A stretch of DNA of 35,257 bases, from contig JALWNI010000142.1 in NCBI GenBank assembly GCA_027083695.1, positions 1-35,257 of the forward strand, given 5' to 3'. Shown piece by piece: positions 19,426 to 28,875 of the stretch; positions within the stretch are counted from its first letter, which is position 1; the number at the start of each line of letters is the position of its first letter. Both the position numbers and the translations under genes were made by a program. Origin of the DNA: Nautiliaceae bacterium. Lineage in GTDB: Bacteria > Campylobacterota > Campylobacteria > Campylobacterales > Nautiliaceae. Under the pieces are notes generated by a model. It had not been told where the DNA came from, did not search any database, and saw nothing but the letters and a program-made list of their open reading frames with translations.

Positions 19426-20234
19426 TAAAAAAAGCATTATTTCCGGCAGCGGGGTATGGAACAAGATTTTTGCCGGCTACAAAGTCGGTGCCAAAAGAGA
19501 TGCTTCCAATTGTAAACAAGCCTTTGATTCATTATGGGATTAAAGAATGTATGAATGCCGGGATTTTTGAGATAGGTTTTGTTACCGGAAGGAATAAAAG
19601 AGCAATTGAAGACTATCTTGATTATTCACCCGAACTAGAAGGAAAAATAAAAGATTCGAGCAAAGCAAAACTGCTTCATGAAACAAATGAAATGATTGAA
19701 AAATGTACATTTACGTATGTCAGACAAAAAGAGATGCTTGGACTTGGACATGCTGTGCTTACAGGTGAGCCTCTAATAGGAAATAATCCTTTTGCCGTTG
19801 TTTTGGCTGATGATTTATGTGAGGGGGAAGTGCTTACCCAAATGGTAAAGTTGTATAAAAAATATAAATGTACTATTGTAGCAATCGAAGAAGTGCCAAG
19901 AGAAGAAGTTAATAAATATGGGGTGATTAGCGGAAGAGAGATTGAGAAAGATGTTTTTATGGTAGATAATATGGTAGAAAAACCAGAAATTGAGAAAGCT
20001 CCAAGTAATTTAGCAATTATTGGAAGATATATTCTAACACCTGATATTTTTGATCTTTTAAGAAATACTAAACCCGGAAAAGGTGGAGAGATACAATTAA
20101 CTGATGCTCTTTTAAAACAAGCAAAAGAAGGTATGGTAATAGGGTATAAATTTAAAGGAAAAAGATTTGATTGCGGAAGTGTTGGAGGATTTATTGAAGC
20201 AACAAACTATTTTTATGAAAAGGAATTTAAATAA
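19422..20234 (+). CDS. galU: UTP-glucose-1-phosphate uridylyltransferase
   Basis: KKALFPAAGYGTRFLPATKSVPKEMLPIVNKPLIHYGIKE; RFDCGSVGGFIEA. Confidence 0.97.
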   Translation: MIKKALFPAAGYGTRFLPATKSVPKEMLPIVNKPLIHYGIKECMNAGIFEIGFVTGRNKRAIEDYLDYSPELEGKIKDSSKAKLLHETNEMIEKCTFTYVRQKEMLGLGHAVLTGEPLIGNNPFAVVLADDLCEGEVLTQMVKLYKKYKCTIVAIEEVPREEVNKYGVISGREIEKDVFMVDNMVEKPEIEKAPSNLAIIGRYILTPDIFDLLRNTKPGKGGEIQLTDALLKQAKEGMVIGYKFKGKRFDCGSVGGFIEATNYFYEKEFK

Positions 20235-22003
20235 TGTGTGGAATAGTAGGGTGTATTGGAATAAATGATCCAGTTAAGTATCTTATAGAAGGGCTCAAAG
20301 AGCTTGAATACAGAGGCTATGATAGTGCCGGTATTGCCGTAATGGATGAAGAGGATTTAAAAATAATAAAGGCTGTTGGAAAACTTAAAAACCTTGAAGA
20401 TAAAGTAAAAAAGGTAATATTTAAAAATCCTTTTTCAGGTATAGGACATACGAGATGGGCCACACACGGGAAGCCGACAGAGCTTAACGCTCATCCTCAT
20501 AAAGGGAAGTTTAGTGCGGTGGTGCATAACGGTATTATTGAAAACTATCAGGAGATTAAAGATAAACTTCAAAAAGAAGGAGTTGATTTTATATCCCAGA
20601 CGGATACCGAGGTTATAGTAAAGCTTTTTGAATATTATTATGAGGGGGATGCATTTAAGGCATTTAAGAGAGTGCTTGATGAGATTGACGGTGCTTATGC
20701 AGTGCTTCTTATTACAAAAAAAGAGCCTAAAAAGATATTTTTTGCCAAAAAAGGTTCACCTTTAATAGTGGCTAAAAACAATAAAGAGATCTATTTTGCT
20801 TCATCTGATGCACCTCTTATCGGATATGCAAACAGTGCACATTATTTAGAAGACGGGGAATTTGGATGGGTGGATAATGAAATTCATCTTTTTAATGAAA
20901 ATAAAGAGATAATCCCCGCATTCAAACCTCTTCCTTCAAATAAAGAATCGGCAAAAAAAGGCGGATTTAGATTTTATATGGAAAAAGAGATTTATGAGCA
21001 GTTTGACGTTTTAAAAGAAAACACCCTTGGGAGAAATACAAAAGATGGGATTAAATTCGATGAGCTTGATAGGGAATTTTTTGATGGAATTAACAATATT
21101 ATAATTTCAGCATGCGGTACAAGCTATCATGCGGGACTTGTGGGTAAATATCTGATTGAAAGAAATGCGAAAATAAGAGTCGATGTGGAAGTTGCAAGTG
21201 AGCTTAGATACAGAGACCCTCTTCTTACAAAAGACACTCTTTTTGTCGTGATATCACAAAGCGGGGAGACGGCGGATACTCTTGAAACGCTTAAAATGGC
21301 AAAAAAAGCAGGGCTGAAAACCCTTGCGCTTTGTAATGTAGACAACTCTTCAATCGTAAGGGAAGCGGATAAAACAATCTTACTTAGAGCCGGGATAGAA
21401 AAAGGTGTGGCTTCTACAAAAGCGTTTGCTACACAGGTGATGACTCTTTGGATGTTTGCAAATTATCTTGGAGATAAAAACGAATATGATGCCATTAATG
21501 AAGCTATTGAAGTTACAAAAGTAGACGCTTCAATCCATGAAAAGATAAAAAGACTCTCAAAAAGATATCTTCACGGACATGGATTTTTCTTTATCGGAAG
21601 GGATATTTTCTATCCTCTTGCGCTTGAAGGTGCATTGAAGCTAAAAGAGATAAGCTACATCCACGCCGAAGGCTATCCGGCAGGAGAGATGAAACACGGA
21701 CCAATCGCACTTGCAGACCCCGAGCTTTTCGTAGTCGCACTTTTATCTAAAAACATACTTTTTGAAAAAACAAAATCAAACATTGAAGAGCTTGTAGCAA
21801 GAGATGCCACAACGCTTACAATTTCAAGCGAATATATCGAAATGACAGATGATTTCGTAAAAATCAGTGAAGCAAACCATCCGATGGTGGAATTTTTTGA
21901 AATGATGGTAATTACACAGCTTCTTGCTATGGAAGTGGCAATAAGAATGGGCAATGATGTCGATATGCCAAGAAACTTGGCTAAATCGGTTACGGTGGAG
22001 TAG
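20234..22003 (+). CDS. glmS: Glutamine-fructose-6-phosphate aminotransferase
   Basis: MCGIVGCIG; HTRWATHGKPTELNAHPH; canonical end MPRNLAKSVTVE*. Confidence 0.98.
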   Translation: MCGIVGCIGINDPVKYLIEGLKELEYRGYDSAGIAVMDEEDLKIIKAVGKLKNLEDKVKKVIFKNPFSGIGHTRWATHGKPTELNAHPHKGKFSAVVHNGIIENYQEIKDKLQKEGVDFISQTDTEVIVKLFEYYYEGDAFKAFKRVLDEIDGAYAVLLITKKEPKKIFFAKKGSPLIVAKNNKEIYFASSDAPLIGYANSAHYLEDGEFGWVDNEIHLFNENKEIIPAFKPLPSNKESAKKGGFRFYMEKEIYEQFDVLKENTLGRNTKDGIKFDELDREFFDGINNIIISACGTSYHAGLVGKYLIERNAKIRVDVEVASELRYRDPLLTKDTLFVVISQSGETADTLETLKMAKKAGLKTLALCNVDNSSIVREADKTILLRAGIEKGVASTKAFATQVMTLWMFANYLGDKNEYDAINEAIEVTKVDASIHEKIKRLSKRYLHGHGFFFIGRDIFYPLALEGALKLKEISYIHAEGYPAGEMKHGPIALADPELFVVALLSKNILFEKTKSNIEELVARDATTLTISSEYIEMTDDFVKISEANHPMVEFFEMMVITQLLAMEVAIRMGNDVDMPRNLAKSVTVE

Positions 22004-22004
22004 A

Positions 22005-22106
22005 CGGGTAAATGAGTAGATGGGTGAATGAGTGAATGAGTAAATGGGTGAATGGGTGAATGAGTAAATGAGAAAATGGGTAAATGAGTAGATGAGGAAA
22101 TGGATA
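22005..22106 (+). repeat. Element C: octamer repeat array (TGGGTGAA/TGAGTAAA types) directly after the glmS stop
   Basis: About 12 degenerate units, e.g. ATGGGTGAATGAGTGAATGAGTAAATGGGTGAATGGGTGAATGAGTAAATG. Confidence 0.9.
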
Positions 22107-22131
22107 AAAGAATAAGATGAGTGGGAAAGTA

Positions 22132-22500
22132 ATGAGGACACACAAAGATTTAGATATTTGGAAACTTGGAATCGAATTGGTTGAAAATATTTATAAATTG
22201 TGTGAAGTTTTTCCGTTGGAAGAAAAATTCGGTATTGTTTCCCAAATAAAAAGGGCCGCCGTTTCCATACCTTCAAATATTGCAGAAGGCAGTGCGAGAA
22301 ATTCCAAAAAGGAATTTATTCAATTTTGCTATATTTCATTAGGCTCTTTATCAGAAATTGAAACTCAACTAATTATATCCAACAGATTAAAATTTATTTC
22401 GAATGAAGATTTAGAAAAAAACATATTAACGATAGAAACACTAAGAAAAAAACTGTTGAATTTTATCAAATATCTCAAAAGGAAAGCTTATGAAACATAA
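22132..22500 (+). CDS. Four-helix-bundle protein of the 23S rRNA intervening-sequence (S23/IVP) family
   Basis: [77 protein letters not shown] signature. Confidence 0.93.
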   Translation: MRTHKDLDIWKLGIELVENIYKLCEVFPLEEKFGIVSQIKRAAVSIPSNIAEGSARNSKKEFIQFCYISLGSLSEIETQLIISNRLKFISNEDLEKNILTIETLRKKLLNFIKYLKRKAYET

Positions 22501-23569
22501 TAACTTATCAACCCATCCACCCATTCACTCATCCACCCATCCACTTATATTAGTCACCGGCGGTGCCGGATACATCGGCAGTCATACCCTTATTGAATTA
22601 GAGAAGGCAGGATTTGATTTTTTAGTGCTTGATAATCTTTCTAATTCAAGTGAGGAAGCTATCAGAAGGGTTGAGAAGATTATAAATAAAAAAATTCCTT
22701 TTATTAAAGGCGATATAAGAGATAAAAATCTTTTAAAAGAGGTTTTTAAAGAAAATAAAATTGACAGCGTAATTCATTTTGCCGGGCTTAAAGCGGTGGG
22801 TGAATCGGTAGAAAAGCCGCTTATTTATTATGAAAACAATGTATGCGGTACAAATACGCTTCTTGAAGTTATGAAAGAATTCGGTGTCAAAAAGTTTGTA
22901 TTCAGCTCATCTGCGACAGTTTATGGCGAGCCGGATAAAATGCCGGTAACTGAGGATATGCAAACGGGAATCGGGATAACAAATCCTTATGGCAGAAGCA
23001 AATATATGATAGAAGAGATATTAAAAGATTTGTTTATTAGTGATAATTCATGGAAAATTGCAATTTTAAGATATTTTAATCCGGTAGGTGCACATGAGAG
23101 CGGTATTATAGGAGAAGACCCGGAAGGCATTCCAAATAACCTTATGCCGTTTATCACTCAAGTAGCTGTCGGGAAGCTTCCTAAACTTAGAGTATTTGGA
23201 GGGGATTATCCTACGCATGACGGAACGGGCGTTAGGGATTATATACATGTAATGGATTTGGCAAATGCGCATGTAAAGGCTCTTGAATATCTAAATAACA
23301 ATGATTTAAATGAGCCTTTAATAGTAAATCTAGGTACCGGTCAGGGATACAGCGTGCTTGATATGGTAAAAGCGTTTGAGAGGGCAAGCGGAGTAAGAAT
23401 CCCTTATGATATAGTTGACAGAAGGCCCGGTGATATTGCCAAAATATACGCAAATCCAAAAAAAGCCAAAGAGCTTTTAGGCTGGGAAGCTAAAAGAGGG
23501 ATTGATGAAATGTGTGAAAGTGCATGGAAATGGCAAAATCTTAATCCTAAGGGGTATAAGGGTGAGTAG
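22490..23569 (+). CDS. galE: UDP-glucose 4-epimerase with repeat-encoded N-terminal extension
   Basis: [63 protein letters not shown]. Confidence 0.96.
   Translation: MKHNNLSTHPPIHSSTHPLILVTGGAGYIGSHTLIELEKAGFDFLVLDNLSNSSEEAIRRVEKIINKKIPFIKGDIRDKNLLKEVFKENKIDSVIHFAGLKAVGESVEKPLIYYENNVCGTNTLLEVMKEFGVKKFVFSSSATVYGEPDKMPVTEDMQTGIGITNPYGRSKYMIEEILKDLFISDNSWKIAILRYFNPVGAHESGIIGEDPEGIPNNLMPFITQVAVGKLPKLRVFGGDYPTHDGTGVRDYIHVMDLANAHVKALEYLNNNDLNEPLIVNLGTGQGYSVLDMVKAFERASGVRIPYDIVDRRPGDIAKIYANPKKAKELLGWEAKRGIDEMCESAWKWQNLNPKGYKGE
22507..22545 (-). repeat. Element D: octamer array in opposite orientation to C, inside the 5' end of galE
   Basis: ATCAACCCATCCACCCATTCACTCATCCACCCATCCACT; complementary to 22015-22053 at 32 of 39 positions by hand. 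Confidence 0.9.
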
Positions 23570-23626
23570 ATGAGTGAATGGGTGGATGAGTAAATGGGTG
23601 AATGGGTGAATGAGAATATGGAGTAG
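23561..23626 (+). repeat. Element E: octamer array spanning the galE stop codon
   Basis: GGTGAGTAGATGAGTGAATGGGTGGATGAGTAAATGGGTGAATGGGTGAATGAG. Confidence 0.88.
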
Positions 23627-23708
23627 AAAGAAAAAAATGAATATTTTAAAAGAAAAGGGAAAAATGCTTTATGCAAAAGAGTGAAAATTTGAATTTAAAG
23701 GAAAAAGT

Positions 23709-24752
23709 ATGAAGATACTTGTTACTGGTACTGCTGGATTTATAGGATTTCATCTTGCAAATAGACTGCTTGAAAGAGGAGATGAGGTTGTAGGACTTGA
23801 TAATATCAATGATTATTATGATGTGAATCTGAAATACGGGAGATTAAAAGAATCTGGAATTGAAAGAGAGGATATTGAATACAATAAACTGGTACAAAGT
23901 AAAAAATATCCGAATTACAAATTTATCAAACTGAATCTTGAAGATAAAGAAAATCTTTTTAAACTTTTTGAAAAAGAAAAGTTTGACAAAGTATGTAACT
24001 TAGCGGCTCAGGCGGGAGTGAGATATTCTCTGAGTAATCCTGATGCTTACATAAACAGCAACATTGTAGGGCATATGAATATTTTAGAAGCGGTAAGGCA
24101 CCACGGTGTAAAAGCTCTAAGCTATGCCAGCAGCAGCAGCGTTTACGGGCTGAATAAAAAACAGCCTTTTTCAACGGATGACAATGTAGACCATCCGATA
24201 AGCCTTTATGCCGCTACAAAAAAGGCGGACGAGCTTATGAGTCATACTTATTCGTATCTTTATAATATCCCTACAACAGGTCTCAGGTTTTTTACAGTTT
24301 ACGGTCCATGGGGAAGACCTGATATGGCACTTTTTTTATTTACAAAAGCTATTTTGGAAGATAGACCTATTGATGTATATAACTATGGAAATATGCAAAG
24401 GGATTTTACTTATATTGATGATATAGTTGAAGGAGTGGTAAGAGTAATCGACAATCCTCCAAAACCTAATCCAAACTGGGATGGAAGAGCCAGTGAGAGC
24501 GTAGCTCCTTATAAAGTTTATAATATAGGAAACGGCTCACCTGTTAAGCTGATGGATTTCATAGAGGCAATTGAAGAGACTCTTGGCAAAAAAGCCAAAA
24601 AAAATCTTTTGCCAATGCAGCCGGGGGATGTACCGAGCACTTGGGCAGATACAACAGATTTAGAGAGGGATTTAGGGTATAAGCCATATACTCCTGTAAA
24701 GGAAGGGATTAAAAAATTTGTAGAGTGGTATAGGAAGTTTTATAGTATTTAA
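23709..24752 (+). CDS. UDP-glucuronate 4-epimerase-like NAD-dependent epimerase (CapI family)
   Basis: [67 protein letters not shown]. Confidence 0.93.
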   Translation: MKILVTGTAGFIGFHLANRLLERGDEVVGLDNINDYYDVNLKYGRLKESGIEREDIEYNKLVQSKKYPNYKFIKLNLEDKENLFKLFEKEKFDKVCNLAAQAGVRYSLSNPDAYINSNIVGHMNILEAVRHHGVKALSYASSSSVYGLNKKQPFSTDDNVDHPISLYAATKKADELMSHTYSYLYNIPTTGLRFFTVYGPWGRPDMALFLFTKAILEDRPIDVYNYGNMQRDFTYIDDIVEGVVRVIDNPPKPNPNWDGRASESVAPYKVYNIGNGSPVKLMDFIEAIEETLGKKAKKNLLPMQPGDVPSTWADTTDLERDLGYKPYTPVKEGIKKFVEWYRKFYSI

Positions 24753-24848
24753 TTTTTGTCAAAAAAGTGTAATATAAGTGTCATTGAATTAAAATTGATT
24801 TTTGATATTTAAATTGGTAAAATTTCGTATCTTAAAAAAGGGGAAAGG

Positions 24849-26216
24849 GTGAAAACCGTCATATTAAGCGGGGGAAGCGGTACAAGGCTTTGGCCGCTAA
24901 GCAGGAAATTAATGCCAAAGCAGTTTTTAGTGTTGTTTGATGGAAAAAGTTTATTTCAAGAGACAGTTGAAAGAAATAAAGAAATCAGTAATGATTTAAT
25001 GGTTATTACCAATGAAAATCAATATTTTCTAGCCCTCGATCAGTTAGAAGAACTAAACATTAAATTCAATTCCCAAAATACTAAATTTTTACTCGAAAAA
25101 ATCGGGAAAAACACCGCTCCCGCAATAGCTTTTGCAGCATTAGAGAGCAATGAAGAAGATATACTTTTTATAACTCCAAGCGATCATCTTATAAAGAATC
25201 AAGAAAAATATAAAAAAGCAATAAACAGAGCAAAAGAACTGGCTAAAAAAGGTTATTTGGTTATATTTGGAATTACCCCTGCTGAGCCTCACACAGGATA
25301 CGGATATATAGAAGCAAAAGGCGAAGATGTAATAAAATTCCATGAAAAACCTGATATAAAAACAGCAAAAGAGTATTTAAAAAGAGGTAATTATTATTGG
25401 AACAGCGGAATGTTTATGTTTAAAGCAGGAGTTTATTTAGAAGAGCTTAAAAAATATTCTCCTGAAGTTTATGAGAGTTGTTTGGAAGTTTATAAAAATT
25501 ATATAAAACCAATCACTGATAATCAATTAAGAATAACAAATATGAAAGAAATACCGGATATCAGTATAGATTATGCGGTAATGGAAAAGAGCGATAAAAT
25601 AAAAGTTATTCCGAGTAATTTTGAATGGAATGATGTAGGAAGTTTTGATAGTTTGGTTGAAGAAACAAATTCAAAAGAAGCAATAGAAATAGACAGTAAA
25701 GATAATTTTTATTACTGTGATAATGAAAATAAAGTAATAGCTGCAATAGGATTAGAAGAGTATATAGTAATTGACACAAAAGATGCTTTGCTTATTACGA
25801 AAAAAGGGCAAACCCAAAAAGTAAAAGAGATAGTAAATCAACTTAAAACCACCAACTCACCACTTCTTACAACCCATTCAATTGTTCACAGACCATGGGG
25901 GACATTCGAAAATCTTATAGATGAAAACGGATATAAAATAAAAAGAATAATAGTAAAACCCGGAAAAAGACTTTCTCTTCAAAAACATTTTCATAGAAAC
26001 GAGCACTGGATAGTGGTAAGCGGTACAGCGGAGGTACAGGTAGGAGATAAAAAATATCTTGTAAGACCGAATGAATCAACATACATAAAGATGGGAGAAA
26101 TTCACAGACTTTCTAATCCAGGGAAAATACCAGTAGTATTAATAGAAGCACAGGTTGGTGAATATACAGGTGAAGATGATATTGTAAGAATCGAAGATGA
26201 TTTTAAAAGGAGTTAA
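24849..26216 (+). CDS. manC: Mannose-1-phosphate guanylyltransferase / mannose-6-phosphate isomerase (GTG start)
   Basis: LSGGSGTRLWPLSRKLMPKQFL; YYWNSGMFMFKAG; HRPWGTFENLI...SLQKHFHRNEHWIVVSGTA. Confidence 0.96.
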   Translation: MKTVILSGGSGTRLWPLSRKLMPKQFLVLFDGKSLFQETVERNKEISNDLMVITNENQYFLALDQLEELNIKFNSQNTKFLLEKIGKNTAPAIAFAALESNEEDILFITPSDHLIKNQEKYKKAINRAKELAKKGYLVIFGITPAEPHTGYGYIEAKGEDVIKFHEKPDIKTAKEYLKRGNYYWNSGMFMFKAGVYLEELKKYSPEVYESCLEVYKNYIKPITDNQLRITNMKEIPDISIDYAVMEKSDKIKVIPSNFEWNDVGSFDSLVEETNSKEAIEIDSKDNFYYCDNENKVIAAIGLEEYIVIDTKDALLITKKGQTQKVKEIVNQLKTTNSPLLTTHSIVHRPWGTFENLIDENGYKIKRIIVKPGKRLSLQKHFHRNEHWIVVSGTAEVQVGDKKYLVRPNESTYIKMGEIHRLSNPGKIPVVLIEAQVGEYTGEDDIVRIEDDFKRS

Positions 26217-26678
26217 ATGTTAAATCAAGATATATTTAAATGTGTTGTTGAAAACACTCCATTAGTTTCAATAGATTTTTTGATTAAAAGAGATAATAAA
26301 TATCTGCTTGGCAAAAGAAAAAATCCTCCTGCAAAAGATTTTTATTTTACTATTGGAGGAAGAATATTTAAAAATGAAACTATTAAAGATGCTCAGGAGA
26401 GAATTTTGAAAGATGAGCTTAACTTAATTCCTGATGCAATAAAAGATAAAAATTTTTTAGGAATTTTTGAGCATTTTTATAAAGATTCAATTTTTGGAGA
26501 TAAAGTATCAACTCATTATGTAAATTTAGCATATGAAATCGAGATTAAGTATGATATAAAAAAATTACCTAATGATCAGCATAATGAATATAAATGGTTT
26601 AATAAAGAAGAAATTTTAGAATCAGATGAAGTACATAAATATGTCAAGAATTATTTCAAAGGAAGCAAATATGTCTAA
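26217..26678 (+). CDS. NUDIX hydrolase, GDP-mannose mannosyl hydrolase-like
   Basis: [54 protein letters not shown], Nudix-like box. Confidence 0.85.
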   Translation: MLNQDIFKCVVENTPLVSIDFLIKRDNKYLLGKRKNPPAKDFYFTIGGRIFKNETIKDAQERILKDELNLIPDAIKDKNFLGIFEHFYKDSIFGDKVSTHYVNLAYEIEIKYDIKKLPNDQHNEYKWFNKEEILESDEVHKYVKNYFKGSKYV

Positions 26679-27849
26679 GAAAAAAGCATTAATAACAGGT
26701 ATAACAGGACAAGATGGAAGTTATTTGGCAGAGTTTTTACTTGAAAAAGGCTATGAAGTACACGGTATAAAAAGAAGAACGAGTCTTTTTAATACAAAAA
26801 GAATAGACCATCTCTATAAAGATCCTCATGAGGAAGATGTAAATTTTTTCCTTCATTACGGGGATATGACAGATAGTATGAATTTAACTCGTATTATTCA
26901 AGAAGTTCAGCCGGATGAAATATATAACCTTGCTGCTCAGTCACATGTGGCGGTAAGTTTTGAAGAGCCAGAATATACTGCAAATGCAGACGGGATAGGG
27001 ACACTGAGAATTCTTGAAGCTGTAAGACTTTTAGGATTAACTGATAAAACAAAAATATATCAGGCTTCAACAAGTGAACTGTATGGACTTGTTCAGGAAG
27101 TGCCTCAAAAAGAGACAACACCTTTTTATCCAAGAAGTCCTTATGCAGTGGCAAAACTTTATGCGTATTGGATAACAGTGAATTACAGAGAAGCATATAA
27201 TATGTTTGCTTGTAATGGAATACTTTTTAATCATGAATCTTCTAGACGTGGAGAAACATTTGTAACCAGAAAAATTACAAGAGGAATGGCAAGAATTCTT
27301 TTAGGACTTGATAAAAAACTTTATCTTGGAAATTTAAGCGCAAAAAGAGACTGGGGACATGCAAAAGATTATGTAAGAATGATGTGGATGATACTTCAAT
27401 ATGAAAAACCAGAAGATTGGGTAATAGCAACAGGAAGAACTACTGAAATTAGAGAATTTGTAAGACTTACTGGTAAATTTTTGGGACTAAATATAAGATT
27501 TGAAGGTGAAGGGGTTGATGAAAAAGGCATAGTGGAAAGTATTGATGAAAAAAGGCTAAATGAAGTATTAAAAGAAGCCGGAATTCAAAATCCAGAACAT
27601 ATTATTTCTCATGCAAAAAGTTTAATCGGAAACGATATTATAAATGTGGACCCTAAATATTTCAGACCGACAGAAGTTGATTTATTGCTTGGAGATGCAA
27701 CAAAAGCAAAAGAGAAACTTGGATGGGAACCAAAAATTACTCTTGAAGAGATGACAAAAGAGATGGTAGAGAGTGATTTAAAAGAGAATTATCAAGAACT
27801 TGTACTTAAAGAGTGCGGATTTGAAGTTCCAAAAAGTTGCGGAGTATAA
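26671..27849 (+). CDS. gmd: GDP-mannose 4,6-dehydratase
   Basis: [80 protein letters not shown] at 26671 preferred over 26626. Confidence 0.98.
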   Translation: MSKKKALITGITGQDGSYLAEFLLEKGYEVHGIKRRTSLFNTKRIDHLYKDPHEEDVNFFLHYGDMTDSMNLTRIIQEVQPDEIYNLAAQSHVAVSFEEPEYTANADGIGTLRILEAVRLLGLTDKTKIYQASTSELYGLVQEVPQKETTPFYPRSPYAVAKLYAYWITVNYREAYNMFACNGILFNHESSRRGETFVTRKITRGMARILLGLDKKLYLGNLSAKRDWGHAKDYVRMMWMILQYEKPEDWVIATGRTTEIREFVRLTGKFLGLNIRFEGEGVDEKGIVESIDEKRLNEVLKEAGIQNPEHIISHAKSLIGNDIINVDPKYFRPTEVDLLLGDATKAKEKLGWEPKITLEEMTKEMVESDLKENYQELVLKECGFEVPKSCGV

Positions 27850-28875
27850 ATGTTAGAAGTAAAAGAGTATAAAAATATTTTAGAAGATTTAAAATTAAAA
27901 TTTAAAACATCTCAAATAAAAGCTTATATAAAAGTAAATAGTGAATTATTAAAATTTTATTGGTATCTTGGTAAAAAAATCATTGAGGTTCAAAATAATT
28001 ATAAATGGGGAAGTAAATTTTTAGAAAATTTAAGTAAAGATTTATCAAAAGCTTTTCCTAATGTTAAAGGATTTTCTAAAAGGAATTTAGAACTTATTAG
28101 AAAATGGGTTGGTTTTTGGGATAATGAAATTGCGAAACAAGCTGTTTCGCAAATTTTTCAAATTCCTTGGGGACATAATATTGTAATTATTCAAAAGTGT
28201 AAAGATATTGATGAAGCAATTTTTTATGTAGAAAATACTTTAAAAAACGGTATTAGCAGAAATGTTTTAGTCCATCAGATAGAAAGCGGGCTTTTTTATA
28301 GAAAAAATAAAGCCATAAATAATTTTGAAAAAACTCTGCCACCTGTTCAGTCTGATTTAGCAAAAGAGATAACAAAAGACCCATATATTTTTGATTTTTT
28401 AAGTTTAAGCGAAGAGTATAAGGAAAAAGAGCTTGAAAATGCTCTAATAGAAAATATTAAAGATTTTTTACTTGAGCTTGGAAACGGATTTGCTTTTGTT
28501 GGAAAACAGTATAAGATAGAAGTTTCCAATCAAGAGTATAGAATAGATTTACTTTTTTATCATTTAAAACTTCATTCATATATTGTAATTGAGCTTAAAA
28601 ATGATGAATTTAAGCCGGAATATGCAGGAAAATTAAATTTTTATGTTTCAGTTGTGGATGATAAATTAAAAAGTGATAAAGATAATCCCACAATAGGTAT
28701 TTTGATTTGTAAATCAAAAGATAATTTAATAGTTGAATATGCTTTAAGAGATGTTAATAAACCAATAGGAGTTAGTGAATATAAATTAACAAGAGAATTA
28801 CCGGAAGAATTAAAAAACAATCTGCCAAGCGAGGAAGATATTAAAAAACAATTTCACAAGGAAAACAATGAATAA
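27850..28875 (+). CDS. DUF1016/YhcG-like PD-(D/E)XK nuclease-domain protein
   Basis: WYLGKKIIEVQ...WGSKFLENLSKDLSKAFPNVKGFSKRNLELIRKW; C-terminal YRIDLLFYHLKLHSYIVIELKNDEFKPEYAGKLNFYVSVVDD. Confidence 0.93.
   Translation: MLEVKEYKNILEDLKLKFKTSQIKAYIKVNSELLKFYWYLGKKIIEVQNNYKWGSKFLENLSKDLSKAFPNVKGFSKRNLELIRKWVGFWDNEIAKQAVSQIFQIPWGHNIVIIQKCKDIDEAIFYVENTLKNGISRNVLVHQIESGLFYRKNKAINNFEKTLPPVQSDLAKEITKDPYIFDFLSLSEEYKEKELENALIENIKDFLLELGNGFAFVGKQYKIEVSNQEYRIDLLFYHLKLHSYIVIELKNDEFKPEYAGKLNFYVSVVDDKLKSDKDNPTIGILICKSKDNLIVEYALRDVNKPIGVSEYKLTRELPEELKNNLPSEEDIKKQFHKENNE

Noticed and set aside
21673-22276. Minus-strand ORFs 21673-22143 and 21824-22276 (SFTHSPIHPFTHSLIH proteins)
   Set aside because: Open only because the repeat is stop-free in this orientation; they overlap glmS and the S23 ORF antisense and lack any domain.
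22005-22549. Octamer arrays as a CRISPR array
   Set aside because: No constant repeat of 23-47 nt with unique spacers, no cas genes; units are degenerate and contiguous with an 8-nt period.
23627-23708. 15-codon ORF before the CapI-like epimerase
   Set aside because: Too short and without independent support.
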